Shown: piece after piece, positions 27,087 to 35,929 of the stretch | How positions within the stretch are numbered: the first letter of the stretch is position 1 | Layout of the letters: each line of letters opens with the position of its first letter | DNA from: Rhodospirillales bacterium | GTDB lineage: Bacteria; Pseudomonadota; Alphaproteobacteria; Rhodospirillales; JASLLZ01 | Direction: 5' to 3' | DNA: 64,000 bases | NCBI GenBank assembly: GCA_030746775.1 | Contig: JASLLZ010000004.1 | Span: 1-64,000, forward strand | Notes under the pieces: model-generated | The model's input: only the letters and a program-made list of their open reading frames with translations | What the model was told of the DNA's origin: nothing | Database searches by the model: none | Made by a program: the position numbers and the translations under genes

Positions 27087-28736
27087 ATGGCGTCACCTGA
27101 TAAATCCAAGGCCTGGACGGCGCTCGAGGCCCACCACCGCAAGGTGGCGGGGCTGACCATGGGCGCGCTGTTCGCCGACGACCCCGAACGCTTCGGGCGC
27201 TTTTCGCTCAGCCTTGGCGACATGCTCCTCGATTACTCCAAGAACCGGGTGACGGCCGAGACCATGGACCTGCTGATCGCCCTCGCCCGCGCGGCCGACG
27301 TCGAGGGCTGGCGGGCGCGCATGTTCGAAGGCCAGGCGATCAACACCACCGAAAACCGGGCCGCGCTGCACGTCGCGCTGCGCAACCGATCGGACGCACC
27401 GATGGAGGTCGGGGGCGATGACGTGATGCCCGCCGTCCAGGGCGTGCTGGCCCAGATGCGGGCTTTTACGGATTCGGTGCGGGGCGGCAACTGGAAGGGC
27501 CATACGGGCCGGCCCATCACCCATGTGGTCAATGTCGGCATCGGCGGCTCGGACCTTGGCCCGGCCATGGTCACCGAGGCCCTTACCCCTTACCACCAAG
27601 ATGGCCTTGAGGTGCGCTTCGTCTCCAACGTCGACGCCACTGACCTGGCCGAAACCCTCAAGGACCTGGATCCCGCCACGACGCTCTTTATCGTCGCCTC
27701 CAAGACCTTCACCACCCTTGAGACCCTGACCAACGCCCGGTCGGCGCGCCATTGGCTCACCGATGCCCTGGGTGAAGACGCCGTGGGGCGCCATTTCGTC
27801 GCCCTTTCGACCAATGCCGAAGCGGTTCGGGCCTTCGGTATCGAGCCCGACAACATGTTCGCGTTCTGGGACTGGGTCGGCGGGCGCGCCTCGCTGTGGT
27901 CGGCGATCGGCCTGCCCATCGCGGTTGCCATCGGCATGGACCGCTTCGAGGACCTTTTGGCCGGCGCCCACGTCATGGACCGCCACTTTGCTGAAGCGCC
28001 GCTGGAAGCCAACATGCCGGTAGTCCTGGCCCTGTTGGGCCTGTGGTATATCGACTTCTTCGGTGCCCGGGCCCATGCCGTGCTGCCCTACGACCAGTAC
28101 TTGAGACGGCTGCCGGCCTTCCTCCAGCAGCTCGACATGGAGAGCAACGGCAAGGGTGTGCGCCGCGACGGCACCCCGGTCGAGCGCGGCACCGGGCCGG
28201 TCGTCTTCGGCGAGCCCGGAACCAACGGCCAGCATGCCTTCTACCAACTCCTCCACCAGGGGCCGCGGATGGTCCCCGCCGACTTCATCGCCGCCGCCGA
28301 GACCCACAACCCGATGGGCCGCCACCATCCCATCCTGGTGGCCAACTTCCTGGCCCAGACCGAAGCCCTGATGAAGGGCCGCACCGCCGCCGACGCGCTG
28401 GCCGAGCTCACCGCCCGGGGAATGGCCCCGGACGCCGCCCGGGAACTGGCGCCCCACAAGGCCTTTCCGGGCAATCGGCCGACCAACTCGATCTTTGTCC
28501 GGCGCTTCGATCCCCCGACACTCGGCATGCTGATCGCGCTTTATGAGCACAAGGTCTTCGTGCAGGGCGTGCTGTGGGGCATCAATTCGTTCGACCAATG
28601 GGGCGTCGAGCTGGGCAAGGAACTGGCCGGGACGATATTGGACGAACTGGAAGACGGGACTCAGGGCTCGGGCCACGATACCTCCACCGCCGGACTGATC
28701 GATCATTACCGCCGCCTGTCGAAGGAAGCGCCGTGA
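27087..28736 (+). CDS. pgi: Glucose-6-phosphate isomerase
   Basis: A 549-aa enzyme interconverting glucose-6-phosphate and fructose-6-phosphate. Signatures present are [30 protein letters not shown] (sugar-phosphate SIS loop), [20 protein letters not shown] (catalytic Glu/His region) and [15 protein letters not shown] (C-terminal Lys region). ATG 27087 follows AAGGCGG and gives the exact family length; GTG 27078 is an alternative. Its stop overlaps the mutL GTG start. Confidence 0.96.
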   Translation: MASPDKSKAWTALEAHHRKVAGLTMGALFADDPERFGRFSLSLGDMLLDYSKNRVTAETMDLLIALARAADVEGWRARMFEGQAINTTENRAALHVALRNRSDAPMEVGGDDVMPAVQGVLAQMRAFTDSVRGGNWKGHTGRPITHVVNVGIGGSDLGPAMVTEALTPYHQDGLEVRFVSNVDATDLAETLKDLDPATTLFIVASKTFTTLETLTNARSARHWLTDALGEDAVGRHFVALSTNAEAVRAFGIEPDNMFAFWDWVGGRASLWSAIGLPIAVAIGMDRFEDLLAGAHVMDRHFAEAPLEANMPVVLALLGLWYIDFFGARAHAVLPYDQYLRRLPAFLQQLDMESNGKGVRRDGTPVERGTGPVVFGEPGTNGQHAFYQLLHQGPRMVPADFIAAAETHNPMGRHHPILVANFLAQTEALMKGRTAADALAELTARGMAPDAARELAPHKAFPGNRPTNSIFVRRFDPPTLGMLIALYEHKVFVQGVLWGINSFDQWGVELGKELAGTILDELEDGTQGSGHDTSTAGLIDHYRRLSKEAP

Positions 28737-30538
28737 CCCTGCGCCTTTTGCCCGAGACCGTGATCAACCGCATCGCCGCCGGCGAGGTCGTCGAGCGCCC
28801 GGCATCGGCGGTCAAGGAACTGGTCGAAAACAGCCTCGACTCCGGCGCCGCCAATATCGACGTGGTGGTGCGCGACGGCGGCCAAACCCTGATTACGGTG
28901 ACCGACGACGGCGCCGGCATGACGGCCGACGAATTGTCCCTGGCCGTCGAGCGCCATGCCACCTCCAAGCTCCCGGACGGGGACCTGACCCACATCTCCA
29001 CCCTGGGCTTTCGCGGCGAGGCCCTGCCCTCCATCGGCGCCGTCAGCCGGCTCACCATCACCAGCCGCCCGGCCGGTGCCGGGGAAGCCTGGGCCATCGA
29101 CGTCGAGGGCGGCCGCAAGGGCGCCCCCAGGGTCGCCGCCCATCCGCCCGGCACGCGGATCGAGGTGCGCGACCTTTTCTTCGCCACGCCGGCGCGGCTC
29201 AAGTTTCTCAAGACGCCGCGCACCGAACTCAGTCACGCCCAGGACGCGGTCAAGCGCCTGGCCATGGTCCATGCCGGGGTCGCGTTTTCCTTGAGCGACG
29301 GGACGCGCAGCGTGATCCGCCTCACCGCGCCCCAGGGCGAGCTGTTCGTCCGGCGCCTCGAACGCCTGGCCGCCATCATGGGCCGCGAGTTCGCCGACAA
29401 CGCGCTGGCCATCGAGGCCGAGCGCGAGGGTATTCGCCTCACCGGCCACATCGGCCTGCCGACCCTGAATCGCGGTCATGCCACCATGCAGTTCCTGTTC
29501 GTCAACGGCCGGCCGGTGCGCGACAGGCTTCTCTTCGGCACCGTGCGCGCCGCCTACCGGGACTTCCTGGCCTCCGACCGCCATCCCCTGCTCGCCCTGT
29601 TCCTTGATGTTGCGCCCGAAGCGGTCGACGTCAACGTCCACCCGGCCAAGAGCGAGGTGCGCTTCCGCGATCCCGGACTGGTGCGCGGCCTCATCGTCGG
29701 CTCCTTGAAGCACGCCCTGGCCGAGGCCGGCCACCGCGCCTCGACCACCGTGGCGGCAACGGCGCTCGGCGCGGCACGCCCCGGGGACGCAAGCGCCATG
29801 GCGCCCCACGGCGGTGGCGGCGGCCCCAGACCGGGCGCAACGGCGGTACTGCCGCGCAACCTTGCCGATCGCGCCGCCCATTTTCACGCCCCGCTGCCCG
29901 AGCTTGACGCGCCGCCGGGCGCCCCTGTCGCCGAGGCAGGGGCCGACGACGGCGGCGACTATCCCCTCGGCGTGGCGCGGGCCCAGGTCCACGAAACCTA
30001 CATCGTCGCCCAGACCGGCGACGGCATCGTCGTCGTCGATCAGCACGCGGCCCACGAACGCCTGGTCTATGAACGCATGAAGGCGGCCATGGCCGAGGGC
30101 GGCGTCAAGCGCCAGGGCCTGCTCATCCCCGAGGTGGTGGAAATGGAGGAAGGGGCGGCGGCGCGCCTCCTGGCCCGGGCCGGCGAGTTGGCCGAACTGG
30201 GCCTGGTCATCGAGGCCTTCGGCGCCGGCGCGGTGGTGGTGCGCGAGGTGCCGGCCCTTCTCGGTCCCACCGACGCCCAGGGCCTGGTGCGCGACCTGGC
30301 CGACGACCTGGCTGAATACGCCGAGGCATTGTCCCTGAAAGAGCGTCTCGGCGAGGTCTGCGGCACCATGGCCTGCCACGGCAGCGTGCGCGCCGGGCGG
30401 CGCCTCAACGCGGACGAAATGAACGCCATCCTGCGCGAAATGGAAGTCACGCCCCATTCCGGCCAGTGCAACCACGGCCGCCCGACCTATGTCGAGCTCA
30501 AACTGGCCGATATCGAAAAGCTGTTCGGCCGGCGCTAA
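28733..30538 (+). CDS. mutL: DNA mismatch repair protein MutL, endonuclease type
   Basis: A 601-aa MutL. The GHKL ATPase domain has [26 protein letters not shown] and [16 protein letters not shown] Gly/Ala/Pro-rich linker (about residues 335-410) separates it from the dimerisation domain. The C-terminal domain carries the endonuclease motif DQHAxxExxxxE at residues 436-447, plus AC-H-G and QCNHGRPT, all marks of the nicking MutL found in organisms without MutH. The GTG start overlaps the pgi stop (GTGA); the stop overlaps the convergent rsmD stop by 3 nt. Confidence 0.95.
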   Translation: MTLRLLPETVINRIAAGEVVERPASAVKELVENSLDSGAANIDVVVRDGGQTLITVTDDGAGMTADELSLAVERHATSKLPDGDLTHISTLGFRGEALPSIGAVSRLTITSRPAGAGEAWAIDVEGGRKGAPRVAAHPPGTRIEVRDLFFATPARLKFLKTPRTELSHAQDAVKRLAMVHAGVAFSLSDGTRSVIRLTAPQGELFVRRLERLAAIMGREFADNALAIEAEREGIRLTGHIGLPTLNRGHATMQFLFVNGRPVRDRLLFGTVRAAYRDFLASDRHPLLALFLDVAPEAVDVNVHPAKSEVRFRDPGLVRGLIVGSLKHALAEAGHRASTTVAATALGAARPGDASAMAPHGGGGGPRPGATAVLPRNLADRAAHFHAPLPELDAPPGAPVAEAGADDGGDYPLGVARAQVHETYIVAQTGDGIVVVDQHAAHERLVYERMKAAMAEGGVKRQGLLIPEVVEMEEGAAARLLARAGELAELGLVIEAFGAGAVVVREVPALLGPTDAQGLVRDLADDLAEYAEALSLKERLGEVCGTMACHGSVRAGRRLNADEMNAILREMEVTPHSGQCNHGRPTYVELKLADIEKLFGRR

Positions 30539-31110
30539 GACAGCTCTTCCCCGAGGACAACGAAAACCACCCTGGCCGCGCCATAGGTGCGTTGGTCGAG
30601 GACCCGGAAGGCGGGCGGCGGCTCGAACGGTTCGCGGGCGCCGATCTCGACGACGGCCACCGATCCTTGGACGATCCACCCCTTATCGACCAGTCCGGCC
30701 AGAGCCGGAATTGCCAGGTCCGATCCGTAGGGCGGATCGAGAAACGCTAGGCGAACCGGGGCTTCGGCGACGCCGGGCGGCGGCGGCAGGCGGCTGGCGT
30801 CGAGGCAAAACAAGGCAACCTTGTCCGCCTCGCCCAGGGCGGCGGCGTTGCGCCGGATGGCGGCTATGGCGTTCCGGTCGCTATCGATGAAGGTGGCCCT
30901 GGCGGCGCCGCGCGATAGGGCCTCCAGCCCCAAGGCGCCGGAACCGGCAAAGACATCGACCACCGCCGCGCCCCTCAGGTCAACCGCCGCCGTCCCGTGG
31001 GCCAGCAGGTTGAAGGCGGCTTCGCGCACCCGGTCGGCGGTCGGCCTGACGGCGCGCCCGCCCGGCGCCGTCAACCGCCGGCCCCGGTGCCTGCCGCCGA
31101 CGATCCTCAT
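30535..31110 (-). CDS. rsmD: 16S rRNA (guanine966-N2)-methyltransferase
   Basis: A 191-aa SAM-dependent methyltransferase modifying G966 of 16S rRNA. The N-terminal [18 protein letters not shown] with [15 protein letters not shown] is the RsmD opening. Motif [16 protein letters not shown] is at residues 51-65, and the catalytic DPPY is at 125-128. ATG 31110 overlaps the stop of rluB (ATGA). It is the last gene of a three-gene minus-strand operon. Confidence 0.93.
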   Translation of the reverse strand: MRIVGGRHRGRRLTAPGGRAVRPTADRVREAAFNLLAHGTAAVDLRGAAVVDVFAGSGALGLEALSRGAARATFIDSDRNAIAAIRRNAAALGEADKVALFCLDASRLPPPPGVAEAPVRLAFLDPPYGSDLAIPALAGLVDKGWIVQGSVAVVEIGAREPFEPPPAFRVLDQRTYGAARVVFVVLGEELS

Positions 31111-31856
31111 GACGGCTTGTCCGCTCCCAGTTGCTCGCGCAGGACCTTGCCCCGCACCTCGCCAACCGCGCCGCGCTTGAGGCGGCCCAACTGGAACGGC
31201 CCGAAGGCGATGCGGATGAGGCGGTTGACGGTCAGCCCCAAGTGTTCCATGACGCGGCGCACCTCGCGGTTGCGGCCTTCCTTGAGCGATACGGTGAGCC
31301 AGGCGTTGCGCCCCCGGCGGCTGTCGAGGCGGGCGTCGAGCGGCCCGTAATCGAGCCCATCGACGGACAGGCCGTCGGCCAGACGGGCCAGGGCGGCCTC
31401 GTCGACGGCGCCAAACACCCGCACCCGGTAACGCCGCGTCCAGCCGTTTTCGGGCCTTTCCAGACGCCGCGCCAGATCCCCCGCGTTGGTCAGCAGCAAC
31501 AAGCCCTCGCTGGTCAGGTCGAGGCGGCCGACCGAGATCACGCGCGGCAGTTTGTCGGGCAGGCGATCGAAGACCGTGGGCCGGCCCTGGGGGTCGCGGT
31601 GGCTGGTCACCAGGCCGGCGGGCTTGTGATAGCGCCACAGTCGCGCTGGCCCCGCCGCCGCCACGGGTTTGCCGTCGACCGTGACGCGGGCGGCGGCGGT
31701 CACGTTGACGGCGGGGGAGATGAGCTTGCGGCCATCCACCGCGACCCGGCCGGCGGTGATCCAGCGCTCCGCCTCGCGGCGCGAACAAAGGCCGGCGCGG
31801 GCCAGCACCTTGGCAATACGCTCACCCTTGGCCGGGCTGTCGGCGCGCTTATCCAC
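31107..31856 (-). CDS. rluB: RsuA/RluB-family 23S rRNA pseudouridine synthase
   Basis: A 249-aa pseudouridine synthase. The N-terminal S4 RNA-binding domain is IAKVLARAGLCSRREAERWI. The catalytic Asp is D113 in SVGRLDLTSEGLLLLTNAG, and the motifs YHKPAGLVTS and EGRNREVRRVMEHLGL follow family order. The RluB assignment (U2605) is by similarity of motif spacing; RluE/RsuA cannot be fully excluded. It overlaps its neighbours at both ends. Confidence 0.88.
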   Translation of the reverse strand: MDKRADSPAKGERIAKVLARAGLCSRREAERWITAGRVAVDGRKLISPAVNVTAAARVTVDGKPVAAAGPARLWRYHKPAGLVTSHRDPQGRPTVFDRLPDKLPRVISVGRLDLTSEGLLLLTNAGDLARRLERPENGWTRRYRVRVFGAVDEAALARLADGLSVDGLDYGPLDARLDSRRGRNAWLTVSLKEGRNREVRRVMEHLGLTVNRLIRIAFGPFQLGRLKRGAVGEVRGKVLREQLGADKPS

Positions 31857-32568
31857 CTTGACGGCAGGCTTCGATGAAGGCGGCGAAGATGCGCCCGTCA
31901 GCCTCGCTGATGGCGTATTCCGGATGCCACTGGACGCCCAGGCAAAATCGCTGGGACGGCGCCTCGATGCCCTCGATAACGCCGTCCGGGGCGCGGGCGT
32001 TGACGACGATGCCGGGCGGTGCGTCGGCGGCGGCCTGGTGGTGGGCGCTGTTGACCGCCAGGGTGGCGGCGCCGACGATGCGGTGCAGAAGCGTGCCTTC
32101 CTCGACCGCCACCTCGTGCCCGGCCTCGGTGCGCGGGTTGGGCTGTTCGTGTTCCAAGGCGCCTTCGATGGCGTCCGGGATGTGCTGGATCAGGGTGCCG
32201 CCGAGGGCAACGTGCAGGAGCTGTTGGCCGCCGCAGATGCCAAGGACCGGCATGTCGCGGGCCAAGGCCGCCTTTGTGATGGCAAGTTCGAAAGCGGTGC
32301 GGGCGTCCTTGGTGCGCACCGATTCGTGGCGTTCGGCGGCGCCGAACAACGCCGGGTCGACGTCGAAGTCGCCGCCGGCGATGACCAGGCCGCGAATGGT
32401 TTCCAGGTAGGCCTCGGCCAGGTCGGTCATGTGGGGCAAGAGGAACGGCAACCCGCCGGCGCGCACCACCGCCTCGGCGTAGTTTTCGCGCAGGGCGTAC
32501 CACGGCAGGCCGGCGTAGCCGCCGGGCGGTTCGCTGTCGACGGTAATGCCGATGACGGGCGCTTCCAT
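31849..32568 (-). CDS. Class I glutamine amidotransferase-like hydrolase (peptidase C26, PuuD-like)
   Basis: A 239-aa C26-family hydrolase, probably cleaving a gamma-glutamyl amide such as gamma-glutamyl-GABA. The nucleophile is C112 in LGICGGQQLLHV, with H215 and E217 in QWHPEYAI completing the triad; the IAGGDFDVDP loop matches the PuuD glutamate-binding region. ATG 32568 is the conserved start (MEAPVIGIT). It overlaps the rluB start by 8 bp, so it heads the operon. A gamma-glutamyltransferase-like gene lies 5 kb downstream, but a shared pathway is not shown. Confidence 0.82.
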   Translation of the reverse strand: MEAPVIGITVDSEPPGGYAGLPWYALRENYAEAVVRAGGLPFLLPHMTDLAEAYLETIRGLVIAGGDFDVDPALFGAAERHESVRTKDARTAFELAITKAALARDMPVLGICGGQQLLHVALGGTLIQHIPDAIEGALEHEQPNPRTEAGHEVAVEEGTLLHRIVGAATLAVNSAHHQAAADAPPGIVVNARAPDGVIEGIEAPSQRFCLGVQWHPEYAISEADGRIFAAFIEACRQGG

Positions 32569-32654
32569 GGCCCGGAGTGTAGGGCCCCCGCCGAAGACCG
32601 ACAAGGGCGCGGTGGCGCTTGACGCCGGCCGGTGGCGGCGGCAGTCTCGGCGCC

Positions 32655-33113
32655 ATGGAGCCCCAGATCACGCCTTTCATGGAACTGGCCCTGGCCGAGG
32701 CCGAGGCCGCCGGCAGGCGCGGCGAGGTGCCCGTCGGCGCCGTCCTGGTGGCGGCGGAGGCGGGCGAGGTCCTGGCCGCCGCCGGCAACCGCATGGAGGA
32801 AACGGGCGATCCGACGGCCCACGCCGAGATGGAAGTCATCCGCGCCGCCGCGTCCCGCCTTGGCGCATTGCGGCTCGCCGCTTGCGACCTGATCGTGACC
32901 CTGGAGCCCTGTCCCATGTGCGCCGCCGCCATCTCCCTGGCCCGTATTCGCCGCCTCACCTTCGGCGCCTATGACCCCAAGGGCGGCGGCGTCGACCACG
33001 GGCCACGCATCTTCACTCAACCGACCTGCCACCACCGGCCCGAGGTGGTGGGCGGCGTCGCCGAGGCGGCTTGTAGCGGGATCTTGCAGGCGTTTTTCCG
33101 CGACCGCCGTTGA
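32655..33113 (+). CDS. tadA: tRNA-specific adenosine deaminase
   Basis: A 152-aa zinc deaminase converting A34 to inosine in tRNA-Arg(ACG). Zinc/catalytic motif H56-A-E58 (DPTAHAEME) and PCPMC with C86 and C89 are complete. GNRMEETGDPTAHAEM and SLARIRRLTFGAYDPKGG are TadA-typical. ATG 32655 gives the usual length. A degraded second copy of its last 14 codons lies about 1.2 kb downstream at 34219-34271, on the other side of the URO-D-like gene. Confidence 0.93.
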   Translation: MEPQITPFMELALAEAEAAGRRGEVPVGAVLVAAEAGEVLAAAGNRMEETGDPTAHAEMEVIRAAASRLGALRLAACDLIVTLEPCPMCAAAISLARIRRLTFGAYDPKGGGVDHGPRIFTQPTCHHRPEVVGGVAEAACSGILQAFFRDRR

Positions 33114-33130
33114 GGCGCCCGGCGTCTTTA

Positions 33131-34120
33131 TCAGGCCGGCTCGACGGCGTGGCGGAGCGCCCGCAGGTTGGCCTCGGGCGTCGCGGCGGTGGCGATGGAA
33201 CAGCCCGGTCCCAGCATCAGGCCGCGCCCGTCGGTCTCGGCGATGGCGGACCTGGCCTTGCGTTCCACTTCTTCGGCCTGGGCGGTGGTCAGGGTCGGGA
33301 TGTCGATGCCGCCGCCCACCGTCTTGCCGACGGTCGCGCGGCCGTCCGCCAGGCCCGAGTTGTTTTCGGACCAGTTGTCCCAGTGGAAGACGTGGACCGG
33401 GTAGTCGGCCAGGACATCAAGGTAAATCCCGTCCTCGCACAGATACATCATGTTGCACCACAGGCCTTGGGCCTCGGCCAGGACCTGCAAATCGTAAGGC
33501 CGGGCGAGACGGCGGTATTCGGCGGCCGGCAGCTTGAAGCGGTTGGACCACTTGGCGGAGAAATAGATGCCGTCGATGCCGCTTTGGCCAAGGCGGCGGA
33601 CGAAAGGGGCGAAGGTCTCGGCGAAGACGGCCAACCCCGCGGCCACGGAATCCGGGTCGCGGCGCAGGTGATCGCCCAGGAGCGCGCTGTCGTGGCCGGT
33701 TAGATAGTAGGCGGCATCCAGGGGCGAGAACACGGTCATGATCAACGGCACCTTGCCGCCGACGGCGCCCCGGATCAGCTCGATGGCGCGGAACTGCTCG
33801 TCCAGGGCCGGATCGTCCAGCCCCAGGGGCGTGAGCTTGCGCCAGTCCTCGGGCTCGGCGATGGGATGGCCGAGGGTCTTGTGGATTTGCCCGGGGTCCG
33901 TCGAGGCCTCATAGCGGAACCCGAATCCTTCGACGTGATAGCTGGCCCGCGCGTGGATCTTCATGTAGTCCCAGTCGTAGGTCTGCTGGAACCGCACCAT
34001 TACTGCGGCCAGGTCCTCGGCTGTGGTCTCCTCGGTGAACCAGTGGCCCCAGGCGCTGACCGGCACGCGGTCCACGGTTGCCCCGTTGACGGCGGCCTTC
34101 AGTCTTTCAAACCGGTCCAT
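33131..34120 (-). CDS. Uroporphyrinogen decarboxylase-like (URO-D family) protein
   Basis: A 329-aa TIM-barrel protein of the URO-D superfamily, which also contains corrinoid methyltransferases such as MtaA/CmuA. It is not HemE: the HemE N-terminal RQAGR motif is missing. The C-terminal GLMLGPGCSIATAATPEANL has the Cys placed where methyltransferase relatives bind zinc. Other landmarks are MTVFSPLDAAYYL and IDGIYFSAKWSN. ATG 34120 was chosen because it starts the conserved MDRFERLKAAVNG segment. A paralogue sits at 48331-49326, framing the accessory region. The reaction is unknown. Confidence 0.8.
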   Translation of the reverse strand: MDRFERLKAAVNGATVDRVPVSAWGHWFTEETTAEDLAAVMVRFQQTYDWDYMKIHARASYHVEGFGFRYEASTDPGQIHKTLGHPIAEPEDWRKLTPLGLDDPALDEQFRAIELIRGAVGGKVPLIMTVFSPLDAAYYLTGHDSALLGDHLRRDPDSVAAGLAVFAETFAPFVRRLGQSGIDGIYFSAKWSNRFKLPAAEYRRLARPYDLQVLAEAQGLWCNMMYLCEDGIYLDVLADYPVHVFHWDNWSENNSGLADGRATVGKTVGGGIDIPTLTTAQAEEVERKARSAIAETDGRGLMLGPGCSIATAATPEANLRALRHAVEPA

Positions 34121-34218
34121 CCGTTTGCCCTCTTGATGCGGTGCAAAAACCCAGCGTCGCAACCTGGCCAAGGATAGCGTCGCACAACTCGCCGGAGGCT
34201 CACAAGGGTCGCCGCGGC

Positions 34219-34271
34219 GCTTGACGGCGTGTGGCGAGATCTTGCGGGTGTTTTTCCGCGCCCGCCGGTGA
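34219..34271 (+). pseudogene. Remnant of a second tadA 3' end
   Basis: The 14 codons 34230-34271 read CGEILRVFFRARR-stop, against CSGILQAFFRDRR-stop at the end of tadA, with nucleotide similarity running back a little into GCCGCGGCGCTTGAC. No larger tadA frame is present. It looks like a fossil left by a duplication or insertion that placed the URO-D-like gene beside tadA. Confidence 0.6.
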
Positions 34272-34286
34272 AACGTCCATGCGCCG

Positions 34287-34314
34287 TTGACTCGCGTCCC
34301 TGGCCCATTAGTAT
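34287..34314 (+). promoter_or_regulatory. Promoter of the tctCBA operon
   Basis: TTGACT (34287-34292), 16-bp spacer and TAGTAT (34309-34314) lie 46 bp before the tctC ATG, with GAGGGAGG as ribosome site before the ATG. This appears to be the start of a six-gene transcription unit ending near 42.9 kb. Confidence 0.5.
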
Positions 34315-34360
34315 CGGGGCAACAAACATAAAGGCCAATTAACCTGAGGGAGGCTATCAG

Positions 34361-35392
34361 ATGACCCGTTTCTCTAAATCGCTTGGAATCTTGTGCCTCG
34401 GCTACGCCCTCGCGGGCGGCGCCGGAGCGATCATCGCCGTCAACACCGCCGAGGCGGCGACCGACTGGCCCAAAAAGTCGATCACCGTCGTCATTCCGAC
34501 GCGGCCCGGCGGCTCCGCCGACCAGACCCTGCAGCCCCTGAAGACACTGATGGAAAAGGAACTCGGCGTCAGCCTTTTGTATTCGTACAAGCCAGGCGCC
34601 GGCGGCGAGCTGGGATGGTCCATCGTCCACCAGAAGGGCGCCGACGGCTACACCATTGGCGGGTTCTGGACACCCCACATGCAGAACACCACGATCTTTC
34701 AGAAGCCGCCCTACAAGATCAGCGACTTCGCACCGCTCGGCATCATCACCGGCGACGTGCCCATGTGGTTCACCTACAAGGGGGGCGCGCTCAACGACAT
34801 GACCGATCTGGTCGCGGCGGCGAAGAAGGCGCCCGACACGGTCAAGCTGGCCATCGGTTCGTTCACCGGCGAGCACTACATCACGGTGCTGTCGGTAGAG
34901 AAGCAGGCCAAGGCCGATTTCCGCGTCGTCGCCGTGCACTCGGGCTCCAAGGTGCGCTCCAACATCCTGGGCAAGCACTTCGACGTCGGGGTATCGCGGC
35001 CGCTGTCGGTCTATTCGGTGCGTGACCAGATCCATTGCCTGGGCGTCGCGGCGGCGCAGCGCAGCGCGGCCTATTCCTACTGCAAGACCTTCGCCGAGCA
35101 GCTTCCCGCCGACGTCAAGGTGCCCAACCTGACCTTCGCCATCGGCATGATGACCCACAGCGCCTTCAAGAAGAACGACCCGGAAGGCTGGGGCAAGCTG
35201 GAGGCCGCTTTCCGCAAGGTGGTGCACTCCAAGCCTTATGCAGAGGCGCTGAAGCGCGGCGGGCGCACGGTGACCTACATGGACCCGGGGGCCGCCACCA
35301 AGTTGGTCAACGATACGGCCGGGGTCATGACCCAGTACCTGCCGTTGATTAACGAGGCGAAGGCTGCCCAGCCCAAGCCCAAGAAGAAGTAA
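34361..35392 (+). CDS. tctC: TctC-type tripartite tricarboxylate transporter binding protein
   Basis: A 343-aa periplasmic solute-binding protein (Bug/TctC family). The signal peptide ends near residue 36 (VNTAEAA), then DWPKKSITVVIPTRPGGSAD, with the GGSAD loop that contacts the ligand carboxylate. Other family stretches are LKTLMEKELG and YKPGAGGELG. It delivers a carboxylate-type substrate to the TctAB permease encoded next. The ligand cannot be predicted; TctC proteins bind citrate, aromatic acids, amides and more. Confidence 0.9.
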   Translation: MTRFSKSLGILCLGYALAGGAGAIIAVNTAEAATDWPKKSITVVIPTRPGGSADQTLQPLKTLMEKELGVSLLYSYKPGAGGELGWSIVHQKGADGYTIGGFWTPHMQNTTIFQKPPYKISDFAPLGIITGDVPMWFTYKGGALNDMTDLVAAAKKAPDTVKLAIGSFTGEHYITVLSVEKQAKADFRVVAVHSGSKVRSNILGKHFDVGVSRPLSVYSVRDQIHCLGVAAAQRSAAYSYCKTFAEQLPADVKVPNLTFAIGMMTHSAFKKNDPEGWGKLEAAFRKVVHSKPYAEALKRGGRTVTYMDPGAATKLVNDTAGVMTQYLPLINEAKAAQPKPKKK

Positions 35393-35466
35393 CGTCATCG
35401 TTCGGCGGCGGGGGCGCCCTGGCCGACGCCTCCGCCGTCGGCAATTCGGCAAGGGACGCCGTTTTC

Positions 35467-35886
35467 GTGGCTATTCTAAAGGAATTGCTGATCCCCGGAC
35501 TGGTATTCGCGTTCGGCGCGGCATATTTTGTCGAGACCGACGGACTGCCATTTGAGACGGTCCTGTTCCCCCACTTCCTGATGTGGGTCATGCCGGTCCT
35601 GGCCGTCCTGATCCTCCTCGCCGAAGTCCGCCTTGGGACGTCGAAGGCCGGCGAGGAAGCAAGCTCGTTGCTCGCCGAACTGAAAAAGCCTGGCCTTCTG
35701 GTGGTTATGTGCGCCGGATACGTGGTGGCGTTCTGGCTCGCCGGGTTCCTGGTGGCGACAATCCTTTTTCTCGCCCTGACCATGCTTCTGTTGCGGGTCC
35801 ATTGGTTGAAGTCGGTGGTTATCGCCACCGCCTTCTCCTTCAGCCTCTATTTCGTCTTCGGCGTGATCTTCGAGGTTCCGATCTGA
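35467..35886 (+). CDS. tctB: TctB-type small permease subunit
   Basis: A 139-aa membrane protein with about four hydrophobic helices (LIPGLVFAFGAAYFV, MWVMPVLAVLILLAEV, VVMCAGYVVAFWLAGFL, ATAFSFSLYFVFGVIF), the TctB topology. GTG 35467 is the only start giving the first helix. It forms the small membrane subunit with TctA and lies between tctC and tctA, the standard order. Confidence 0.88.
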   Translation: MAILKELLIPGLVFAFGAAYFVETDGLPFETVLFPHFLMWVMPVLAVLILLAEVRLGTSKAGEEASSLLAELKKPGLLVVMCAGYVVAFWLAGFLVATILFLALTMLLLRVHWLKSVVIATAFSFSLYFVFGVIFEVPI

Positions 35887-35929
35887 TGGACCGCGCGGGG
35901 ACCACCAACAGAAAAGTGTTGCGACAGCC

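Noticed and set aside
34121-35452. Upstream extension of the URO-D-like frame across tctC
   Set aside because: The family N-terminus begins at ATG 34120; the extension is antisense to tctC and non-conserved.
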